Shown here piece after piece: positions 1 to 5,989 of a stretch of DNA of 7,392 nucleotides. Positions within the stretch are counted from its first letter, which is position 1; each line of letters begins with the position of its first letter. The translations under genes were made by a program, and so were the position numbers. The DNA comes from Elusimicrobia bacterium RIFOXYB2_FULL_48_7. GTDB taxonomy: Bacteria; Elusimicrobiota; Endomicrobiia; CG1-02-37-114; XYA2-FULL-39-19. The notes under the pieces were generated by a model, which worked only from the letters and a program-made list of their open reading frames with translations, ran no database searches and had not been told where the DNA came from. The stretch covers positions 1 through 7,392 of the forward strand of contig MGVM01000107.1 in NCBI GenBank assembly GCA_001800495.1, read 5' to 3'.

Positions 1-301
1 CATAGGCATCCATTTCCCCGATAAAGACAACAAATACAAAGATATTTCAAGCATGGTTCTGCTGGAAAAAACCTTTAAGCTTATTAAATCACGGGGATAC
101 AAGGTAGTGAACATCGATTGCACCGTGATTGCCCAGGAACCGAAAATCATGCCTTTCCGCGCAGGAATGAAAAAAAATATTTCAGGAATCCTCGGCACCC
201 CGGACATCAATATCAAGGCAACAACCAGTGAGGGCATCGGCCCTATAGGAAAAAGTGAAGGAATCGCCTGCTACAGCGTCGCACTGCTTGCCGGTAAGTG
301 A
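1..301 (+). CDS. ispF: 2-C-methyl-D-erythritol 2,4-cyclodiphosphate synthase, C-terminal part (5' end outside window)
   Basis: IspF converts CDP-methylerythritol 2-phosphate to the cyclic diphosphate MEcPP, releasing CMP, in the cytosolic MEP pathway for isoprenoid precursors. The frame is open from base 2 and enters in the middle of the protein with an IGIHFPD segment, matching the family's D-I-G-x-x-FPD motif. It continues with IAQEPK (the A-Q-x-PK loop that contacts the nucleotide), then KATTSEGIG, which carries the Thr/Glu pair of the cytidine and metal region, and ends GIACYSVALL as the family does. The N-terminal third, with the metal ligands Asp8/His10/His42 of E. coli numbering, lies outside the window, so the catalytic site cannot be checked and an IspD-IspF fusion cannot be excluded. 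An internal ATG at 53 is not the true start. cysS begins 12 bases after the TGA stop. Confidence 0.95.
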   Translation, partial: IGIHFPDKDNKYKDISSMVLLEKTFKLIKSRGYKVVNIDCTVIAQEPKIMPFRAGMKKNISGILGTPDINIKATTSEGIGPIGKSEGIACYSVALLAGK

Positions 302-313
302 CTTGTCAACTTA

Positions 314-1729
314 ATGAATAAGATCCAGTTCCACAACACCCTCTCTTCGCAGGTAGAAGAATTTACCCCCATATCTTCAAATAACATAAAAATGTATGTC
401 TGCGGCATCACTCCTTACGACAGGTGCCACCTGGGACACGCCAGGTGCTACGTAGTTTTTGACACTATCCGGAGGTATTTTGAATACAGCGGATACAACG
501 TTGAATACGTGCAAAATTTCACCGACATTGACGACAAGATAATCAACCGGTCAAAAGAACTGAACATCGGTTATAAAGAACTCGCCGAAAAATTCATAGA
601 CGACTTTTTCGAAAACTGCAAAAAAATCAACATCAAGCCAGCCAGCGAGTATCCCAGGGTATCTCAGCACATTCCTGAAATACTGGCGACTATAACCCGG
701 CTTGTTGAAAAAGGCTATGCCTACGCGGTTGAAGGCGATGTTTATTATTCAGTGAAAAAATTCGAGGGTTACGGAAAGCTATCAAAAAGAAATACCGATG
801 ACCTGCTTGTCGGCGCAAGGATAGCGCCGGGAGAAAAAAAACGCGACCCGCTAGATTTCGCCCTTTGGAAAGCTTCCAAGCCGGAAGAGCCGTCCTGGGA
901 CAGCCCCTGGGGCAAGGGCAGGCCCGGCTGGCACATTGAATGCTCAGCCATGTCCCTGCATGAAATAGGAACTGAAACCCTGGACATTCACGGTGGCGGG
1001 CAGGACCTTATTTTCCCGCACCACGAAAATGAAATAGCCCAGTCTGAAGCGGCTACGGGAAAACCTTTCGCCAATTACTGGATCCACAACGGGTTTGTGA
1101 CTATCAACAAAGAAAAGATGTCGAAATCATTGGGCAATTTCTTCGCGTTGAGTGACATATTCGCCAAATACGCCCCTCCTGTCGTCCGCCTGTTCCTTAT
1201 TTCACAGCACTACAGGACCCCGCTTGATTTTTCCGATAATAAACTTGAACAAGCGAAAAACGGCTGGGAGCGCATAACCCGGGCAAAAGAAATAGCGGAA
1301 AACCTGATCCCTTCGGCCCCGGAAGGCGGACTGACACAGTTTCACAAAAACCTTGCCGATGAATACGTGAAAAAATTCACTGAAAGCATGAACAACGATT
1401 TCAACACTTCCGAGGCCCTTGCTGCCCTGCACGGGCTTGTTAACCAGCTGTATTCTTTCGAGACCGACAGGTCCTCAGATATCAACAAATCTGCGATTAA
1501 ATACAGCCTTTCTAAATTAACCGAAATCTGCGGCGTGCTGGGTTTCATATTGCCTTCCAGGCAGGCGGCAAACGATGAAATTATGTCCCTGGTGCAGCAG
1601 CGCCTGGATGCCAGGAAAAACAAAGACTTCGCTAAAGCTGATGAAATAAGAAAAAAAATCGATTCCCTGGGCTACGTTGTCGAAGACACCCCGTCCGGGC
1701 CCAGGGTAAGACAGGTGAACGTAAAATGA
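314..1729 (+). CDS. cysS: Cysteinyl-tRNA synthetase (class I)
   Basis: CysRS activates cysteine with ATP and charges tRNA-Cys. The protein has 471 residues, normal for bacteria. The Rossmann domain carries the HIGH-type motif HLGH at 39-42 and KMSKS at 268-272. The four expected zinc ligands that select cysteine are present: Cys30 in CGITPYD, Cys210 in HIECS, and His236 and Glu240 in the HHENE motif. The C-terminal end has the usual small domain, KADEIRKKID followed by VEDTPSGPRVR, which is a CysRS hallmark and argues against the related mycothiol enzyme MshC. The ATG at 314 gives the expected short lead-in to the first zinc cysteine. It has no good Shine-Dalgarno sequence (only GTAAGTGA about 12 bases upstream), so translation is probably coupled to ispF. 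The TGA stop overlaps the rlmB start as ATGA. Confidence 0.97.
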   Translation: MNKIQFHNTLSSQVEEFTPISSNNIKMYVCGITPYDRCHLGHARCYVVFDTIRRYFEYSGYNVEYVQNFTDIDDKIINRSKELNIGYKELAEKFIDDFFENCKKINIKPASEYPRVSQHIPEILATITRLVEKGYAYAVEGDVYYSVKKFEGYGKLSKRNTDDLLVGARIAPGEKKRDPLDFALWKASKPEEPSWDSPWGKGRPGWHIECSAMSLHEIGTETLDIHGGGQDLIFPHHENEIAQSEAATGKPFANYWIHNGFVTINKEKMSKSLGNFFALSDIFAKYAPPVVRLFLISQHYRTPLDFSDNKLEQAKNGWERITRAKEIAENLIPSAPEGGLTQFHKNLADEYVKKFTESMNNDFNTSEALAALHGLVNQLYSFETDRSSDINKSAIKYSLSKLTEICGVLGFILPSRQAANDEIMSLVQQRLDARKNKDFAKADEIRKKIDSLGYVVEDTPSGPRVRQVNVK

Positions 1730-2463
1730 TCATTTATGGAAAGAACCCGGTGCTGGAAACACTGAAAACCCGGCCCAGGGAAATTAACAAGATCCTTATC
1801 TCAAAAAGCGCTTCCGGTGAAAACATTAAGCAGATAGTAGACATGGCCAAGGCTGCAAGTATTCCATACACCTTCATCGACATCCAGAAACTCGACAAGC
1901 TTTCGAATTTCAAGAACCACCAGGGCGTGGCGGCAATGACACTCGCTAAGGAATACGTGAGCCTCGAAGACATCATGTTGAATTCGAAAAAAACCGACAA
2001 GCCCGTGATTTGCCTGCTCGACGAAATAACCGACCCCCAGAACCTCGGGGCAATATTGCGCAACGCGTGTTTTTTTGGTATCATGGGAATCATAATCCCG
2101 AAGAGGAATTCGGCGGGACTGACTGAGGCTGTCGCCAAGATTTCTTCCGGTGCGCTTGAATATGTGCCGGTGGCGCAGGTAAGCAACATTGTTTACGCTA
2201 TTGATAAATTGAAAGAAGAAGGTTTTTGGATCGCAGGGGCCGACAGCAACGACGGGAAGCCCGTCCGCGGGGCGGATGTCCCGAAACCGGTGGCCGTAGT
2301 GCTGGGAAGCGAAGGGACCGGCCTGGGAAGGCTGGTAAGGCAGAAATGTGATTTCCTGCTTAAAATACCCCCGAAAGACAGTTTCACCGGGAATATTTCT
2401 TCTTTAAATGTAGCATCAGCAAGCGCAATAATATTTTATGAACTAAGCAGGCCACGAGAATAA
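1726..2463 (+). CDS. rlmB: TrmH/SpoU family 2'-O-ribose RNA methyltransferase, probable 23S rRNA Gm2251 methyltransferase
   Basis: A SPOUT (trefoil-knot) enzyme that uses SAM to methylate a ribose 2'-OH; the best guess for the target is G2251 of the 23S rRNA P loop. It has 245 residues. Residues 1-75 form the small L30e-like substrate-binding domain, opening with IYGKNPVLETL as RlmB proteins do. The methyltransferase domain follows: motif 1 DPQNLGAILRNA (103-114, with Asn106, Arg112 and Asn113), motif 2 VLGSEGTGL (192-200, with Glu196) and motif 3 SSLNVAS (225-231, with Asn228). Motif 3 is unusual: where relatives read I-P-M-x-G, this protein has IPPKDSFTG (214-222), about four residues longer. 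AGGTGA at 1713-1718, seven bases before ATG, is a good ribosome binding site, and the start overlaps the cysS stop. cysS-rlmB pairing is common, notably in Firmicutes. The exact RNA target cannot be proved, since TrmH-family paralogs look alike. Confidence 0.9.
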   Translation: MIIYGKNPVLETLKTRPREINKILISKSASGENIKQIVDMAKAASIPYTFIDIQKLDKLSNFKNHQGVAAMTLAKEYVSLEDIMLNSKKTDKPVICLLDEITDPQNLGAILRNACFFGIMGIIIPKRNSAGLTEAVAKISSGALEYVPVAQVSNIVYAIDKLKEEGFWIAGADSNDGKPVRGADVPKPVAVVLGSEGTGLGRLVRQKCDFLLKIPPKDSFTGNISSLNVASASAIIFYELSRPRE

Positions 2464-2490
2464 ATTTGTGTCCTGCCGGGGGTAAGGCTT

Positions 2491-3333
2491 ATGGTTTCTT
2501 CAACAAGCGGTAAAAACACAACCAGGGCCGTGCGCAGCACGGTTCAAAACGAACTTCCAAAAAACTACGGCGACACTAAAATAGTATTGATGCCCAGGGA
2601 CCCGTTCTGGAGTTACGCTTACTGGGAAATAAACCGTGAAACCAGGGACAAACTCAAGAAAGAGCACGGCAATAAAGGAAAACTTACCCTGCGGGTTTAC
2701 GATGTAACCGATATTGATTTCAACGGCAGTAACGCGCACAAACATTTCGACATATACGTAAGCGAAGAAGCCGAAAACTGGTATATCAACGTACCGGAGG
2801 TCAACCGCGCATGGTGCGTTGACCTTGGACTGCTTCTGCCTGATGGCAGGTTTATCCTGATAGCCCGTTCAAACTTCCTCAGCCTCCCGCGTCACGGCGT
2901 CTCGTCCGTTACCGATGAGCACTGGGCCATACTTCAGAAGGAATTCGAAAAAATGGTCAAGCTTTCGGGGATAGACAAGATCGGGCAAAGTTCGTTCGAC
3001 GTATCAAGGCTAATGAAGGAAAGATGGGAACAGCTTATGTCCATGCCCTCATCGCATGTTTCATCGTTCAACAGGCCCGTGGAAGCCCACGTAGTGAAGG
3101 AAGGCAAGAACTTCTGGCTCAGGGCAGATACCGAGCTGATAGTTTACGGGACAACCGAATCAGACGCAAAACTGACCATCGGCGACAAGGAAGTCAAGCT
3201 AAACCCGGACGGCAGTTTTTCCCTGAGAATGCACCTCCATGACGGAGAAATACCCCTGCCGATAAAAGCGACGTCAAAGGACGGTTCAATGTCAAAGAAG
3301 ATCACGTTCAAGGTAACGCGCACAACAAAATAA
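2491..3333 (+). CDS. DUF4912 domain protein with C-terminal beta-sandwich-like domain
   Basis: No function is established for this family as far as I know. The 280-residue protein has no signal peptide or membrane segment, so it is probably cytoplasmic. After a polar lead-in (1-25) comes a DUF4912 domain at roughly 28-145. It is recognised by VLMPRDPFWSYAYWE (32-46), LTLRVYDVT (65-73), WYINVPEVNRAWCVDLG (97-113) and FILIARSNFLSLPR (121-134). A helical, charged linker runs from about 142 to 190. Residues 196-278 form a strand-rich module with an Ig-like/glucodextranase-B-like pattern: FWLRADTELIVYG, then IGDKEVKLNPDGSFSLRMHL, then IPLPIKATSKDG. The aromatic-rich surface and the nearby GH57 branching enzyme suggest glucan binding or scaffolding, which is inference only. 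The start is preceded by GGGGGTAAGG with a short 3-base spacer. The gene lies 27 bases after rlmB and 33 before the next gene. Confidence 0.85.
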   Translation: MVSSTSGKNTTRAVRSTVQNELPKNYGDTKIVLMPRDPFWSYAYWEINRETRDKLKKEHGNKGKLTLRVYDVTDIDFNGSNAHKHFDIYVSEEAENWYINVPEVNRAWCVDLGLLLPDGRFILIARSNFLSLPRHGVSSVTDEHWAILQKEFEKMVKLSGIDKIGQSSFDVSRLMKERWEQLMSMPSSHVSSFNRPVEAHVVKEGKNFWLRADTELIVYGTTESDAKLTIGDKEVKLNPDGSFSLRMHLHDGEIPLPIKATSKDGSMSKKITFKVTRTTK

Positions 3334-3353
3334 TTTAGGGATGCTCAGAAGAT

Positions 3354-3360
3354 AAGGAGA
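3354..3360 (+). promoter_or_regulatory. Strong ribosome binding site AAGGAGA
   Basis: AAGGAGA lies six bases before the ATG at 3367. It is the best Shine-Dalgarno match on the + strand of the window, in contrast to cysS and the GH57 gene, which have none that is convincing. It fixes the start of the 137-residue protein and suggests that this protein is made efficiently and independently of its upstream neighbour. Confidence 0.75.
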
Positions 3361-3366
3361 ATATTT

Positions 3367-3780
3367 ATGCCGCCAAAAAAAAATGTAAAAAAAGCAGAAA
3401 ACACAGCAGTTGTTGAACCCGTCAAAAAAACCACAAAACCAAAAGAATTTATCAAAAAACCCGGTTCAACCGGGGCAAATTTGAATTCCAACCCGAAATA
3501 TTACCTGGTTATCGACTGCCCTGTTGAAGGCGAAAGCATAAACCACACCCACTATACCATTAGGATAGGCGCCCCTTTAAGCCTATGCCATGAGAATAAC
3601 TGGGTAGAAATCGCCATAGACAACGGCAACTGGACCCCGTGCCGCATGGCGGCCGGTTATTTCTGGTTTGACTGGTCAAACTACCCTGTGATGGAACACA
3701 AAATCGTCGCCAGGATACGCGACACCCAGGGCAACACGCTGATAAAAAGCGAAGTCAGAAAATGCAAGTCCACGCGATGA
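3367..3780 (+). CDS. Small protein: lysine-rich tail plus aromatic-rich Ig-like domain, unknown function
   Basis: I do not recognise a named family. The 137 residues divide clearly. Residues 1-38 are a disordered-looking basic tail with ten lysines in the first 31 positions, plus Pro and Ala, resembling histone-H1-like tails. Residues 43-134 are a compact strand-rich domain with the flow of an Ig-like/fibronectin-like beta sandwich: YYLVIDCPVEG (45-55), WVEIAIDNGNW (79-89), GYFWFDWSNY (97-106) and HKIVARIRDTQGN (111-123). The YFWFDW cluster and other exposed-looking aromatics are typical of sugar-stacking surfaces, but no catalytic residues are visible. There are four cysteines (51, 74, 92, 133) and no signal peptide. 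The gene sits 7 bases before the GH57 gene and 33 after the DUF4912 gene, so a role with the branching enzyme is a reasonable inference. A run of nine A's lies just after the start codon. Confidence 0.8.
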   Translation: MPPKKNVKKAENTAVVEPVKKTTKPKEFIKKPGSTGANLNSNPKYYLVIDCPVEGESINHTHYTIRIGAPLSLCHENNWVEIAIDNGNWTPCRMAAGYFWFDWSNYPVMEHKIVARIRDTQGNTLIKSEVRKCKSTR

Positions 3781-3787
3781 TCAAATT

Positions 3788-5380
3788 ATGCCTATGAAAC
3801 CAAAAGGTTACTGGTGCCTGGTTCTCCACGCACATCTCCCGTACGTCCGGCACCCGGAATACGACGATTTCCTGGAAGAAGACTGGTTTTATGAAGGTGT
3901 TGTAGAAACCTATATCCCCCTCCTTACAATATTTGAAAAATTCCTTGAAGAAGGTATTGACTTCAGGGTAACCATGTCCATCACACCTCCCCTGGCGAAC
4001 ATGTTCTGCGACGAGCTCCTCCAAAAAAGGTGCCTGCGCTATATTAACAGCCTCTGCGAATTGGCCGAAAAAGAAACCTGGCGCAACCGCTATATCCCGG
4101 AATTCCTTGAAACAGCGAAGATGTACGAGGCGAAACTTAAAAACGCCAGGCGGATGTTCGAAAAATATCATTGCAATCTTATAACAGCATTCAGGAACCT
4201 CCAGGATACCGGCAAGCTTGAAATAGTCACCTGCTGCGCGACACATGGGTTTCTCCCGTTGAAAGTCCATGAAAAAGCAGTAAGGGCCCAGGTAAGGATA
4301 GCCCGCGAAGACTACCAGGAAAAATTCGGCAGGCCGCCCCGCGGCATATGGCTCTCAGAATGCGCTTACACCCCCGGAATTGACCAGATACTCAAAGAGG
4401 AAAAAATATCTTATTTCTTCCTGGAATCCCACGGCATAATCTACGGCACGCCAAGGCCTAAATACGGTGTATTCGCACCGGTCTATTGCCCAAGCGGCGT
4501 GGCTGCTTTCGCCCGTGATATGGAAACAGCGCACCAGGTCTGGAGCGCTGAAACCGGTTACCCGGGCGATCCGAATTACAGGGAATTTTACAGGGATGTC
4601 GGTTACGACCTTGATTACGACTACATCAAGCCTCACCTGCACAGCGACGGTGTGCGCAGGAACGTGGGAATAAAATACTATAGGATTACGGGCAAGGTAG
4701 GGCTGAATGATAAGCAGCCGTATAACCCTCAATGGGCGCTTGATAAAGCGGCAAGCCACGCGGGAAATTTCATGTTCAACCGCGAACAGCAGATCAAACA
4801 CCTGCACGGCTACATAAGCAAAGAGCCGCTGATAGTTTCTATGTACGATGCGGAGCTTTATGGGCACTGGTGGTATGAAGGCCCTGATTTCATAAATTAC
4901 CTCTTCAGGAAAATATTTTACGACCAGAAAACCATTGTTCCCATAACACCCTCGGAATACCTTGAAAAATTCCCGAAAAACCAGGTAATTTCGCCTGCCG
5001 CTTCCTCCTGGGGTGACAAGGGTTATTATGAGGTATGGCTTAACGGCACAAACGACTGGATTTACAGGCACCTGCACAAAATGGCCGAACGTATGATTGA
5101 AATCGCTGAAAATAACTCTAACACAACCGACAGTTTGAAAGTCCGCGCCCTGAACCAGGCGGCAAGGGAGCTTCTGCTTGCGCAAAGTTCTGACTGGGCT
5201 TTCATAATGACCACAAAAACCATGGTGGAATACGCGGAAAAACGCACCAGGGAACACATCCTGGAGTTCACAAGCCTTTATGAACAGGTAAAAAACTCTA
5301 CCATAGATGAAGGCCATCTTAGATGGCTTGAAGGCAAGGATAATATTTTCCCGAATATAGACTTCAAAGCTTTTGCGTAA
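3788..5380 (+). CDS. GH57 family 1,4-alpha-glucan branching enzyme (AmyC/TTHA1902 type, with DUF1957 region)
   Basis: Such enzymes cut an alpha-1,4-glucan and rejoin the piece through an alpha-1,6 bond, branching glycogen in the cytosol. The 530 residues match the roughly 520-560 of bacterial and archaeal relatives, and no signal peptide is seen. The GH57 motifs appear in order: HAHLPY (14-19), THGFLPL (152-158), GIWLSECAY (186-194) with predicted nucleophile Glu191, and MYDAELYGHWW (352-362) with predicted acid/base Asp354. The family segment GYPGDPNYREFYRD is at 257-270. The C-terminal helical DUF1957 part begins near SSWGDKGYYEVWLN (406-419) and includes WIYRHLHKMAERM. No extra helix-hairpin-helix tail is present. 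ATG 3788 and ATG 3794 are both possible starts; neither has a Shine-Dalgarno sequence, so coupling to the gene 7 bases upstream is likely. Some relatives are mainly hydrolytic amylases, so the branching call is likely rather than certain. Confidence 0.92.
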   Translation: MPMKPKGYWCLVLHAHLPYVRHPEYDDFLEEDWFYEGVVETYIPLLTIFEKFLEEGIDFRVTMSITPPLANMFCDELLQKRCLRYINSLCELAEKETWRNRYIPEFLETAKMYEAKLKNARRMFEKYHCNLITAFRNLQDTGKLEIVTCCATHGFLPLKVHEKAVRAQVRIAREDYQEKFGRPPRGIWLSECAYTPGIDQILKEEKISYFFLESHGIIYGTPRPKYGVFAPVYCPSGVAAFARDMETAHQVWSAETGYPGDPNYREFYRDVGYDLDYDYIKPHLHSDGVRRNVGIKYYRITGKVGLNDKQPYNPQWALDKAASHAGNFMFNREQQIKHLHGYISKEPLIVSMYDAELYGHWWYEGPDFINYLFRKIFYDQKTIVPITPSEYLEKFPKNQVISPAASSWGDKGYYEVWLNGTNDWIYRHLHKMAERMIEIAENNSNTTDSLKVRALNQAARELLLAQSSDWAFIMTTKTMVEYAEKRTREHILEFTSLYEQVKNSTIDEGHLRWLEGKDNIFPNIDFKAFA

Positions 5381-5385
5381 GGATA

Positions 5386-5982
5386 ATGAGACTTACCCGA
5401 TTACACTTGATACTGATACTGATTGTACTGGGCGCGATCGGGCTTTTTATTGCCCAGAATAAAAAGAGGCCGTCCCCGGACACAGGGAAAAGCCCGGAGG
5501 ATATAACAATCACGGAGATCCAGGACTCCCCGCAGAAACCCAGCCAGTCCCCAATTATCCCGGCTCAAACCGTAACTGAAAACAAGGAAAAAACAGCCCG
5601 CGAAGCGATAGCTGTCGGTGGAGAATACCGGCTGATAGCGAGAAAATCGCAGAAAGACGTGTCCAAAGGCCAGGGAACCCTGAAAGAAGCGAAAAACGAG
5701 TATGAATCAGGGAATTACGAGACTGCGATCCTGCTTGCGAGACAGGCTATTGAAGAATTCAAGTCCGCCCCTAAAGAGAGCAAATCAGGCGTATATTACA
5801 GGGTAAAAAAACACGATTGTCTATGGAAAATAGCGGCGATGAACAGGCATTACGGCAAGGGGTGGTTGTGGCCCAGAATTTGGGAAGCGAACAAGAAGAA
5901 AATAAAAATACCGCAGTTGATCTATCCCAGGCAGAAATTTTTCATTCCTAAAACCCCGCAAGGCAGTACCAATACAGATTAA
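5386..5982 (+). CDS. Membrane-anchored protein with C-terminal LysM domain
   Basis: The 198 residues show an N-terminal membrane segment at about 6-23 (LHLILILIVLGAIGLFIA), short of positive charge at its end except for KKR at 26-28. That fits a single-pass anchor or an uncleaved signal with the rest exported. Residues 29-65 are Pro/Ser/Thr-rich and likely disordered. Residues 80-128 are helical, with a TPR-like piece around NYETAILLARQAIEEF (110-125). The C-terminal LysM domain (about 137-188) reads YYRVKKHDCLWKIA, then WPRIWEANKKKI, then PRQKFFIP. This is the longer YgaU/XkdP-like form with a WPxIWEAN core, which usually binds peptidoglycan or other N-acetylglucosamine polymers. The start follows GH57 by 5 bases; TAAGGA overlaps that stop but leaves only a 2-base spacer. 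It is the last gene of the + strand run. Its specific role is unknown. Confidence 0.85.
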   Translation: MRLTRLHLILILIVLGAIGLFIAQNKKRPSPDTGKSPEDITITEIQDSPQKPSQSPIIPAQTVTENKEKTAREAIAVGGEYRLIARKSQKDVSKGQGTLKEAKNEYESGNYETAILLARQAIEEFKSAPKESKSGVYYRVKKHDCLWKIAAMNRHYGKGWLWPRIWEANKKKIKIPQLIYPRQKFFIPKTPQGSTNTD

Positions 5983-5989
5983 TTCAAGG

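Noticed and set aside
314..1729. CysRS gene as the mycothiol ligase MshC, because of the CGITPYD and HLGHA wording
   Set aside because: The C-terminal KADEIRKKID and EDTPSGPR segments and the isoprenoid/rRNA methylase neighbours fit CysRS, and no mycothiol genes are nearby.
1734..2189. Open frame of 151 codons on the - strand opposite rlmB
   Set aside because: Mirror of the rlmB coding sequence with a low-complexity translation; rlmB itself has all three SPOUT motifs.
3341..3355. Tiny ATG-CTC-AGA-AGA-TAA leader before the 137-residue protein
   Set aside because: Four codons in a 33-base gap with no ribosome binding site of its own; chance is enough to explain it.
3755..4270. Open frame of 171 codons on the - strand over the start of the GH57 gene
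   Set aside because: It covers the conserved HAHLPY and THGFLPL regions on the other strand; no family resemblance and no ribosome binding site of note.
4355..5317. Open frame of 320 codons on the - strand opposite the GH57 gene
   Set aside because: It lies wholly inside a gene with clear GH57 motifs, its translation has no recognisable domain, and it arises from the codon pattern of the + strand gene.
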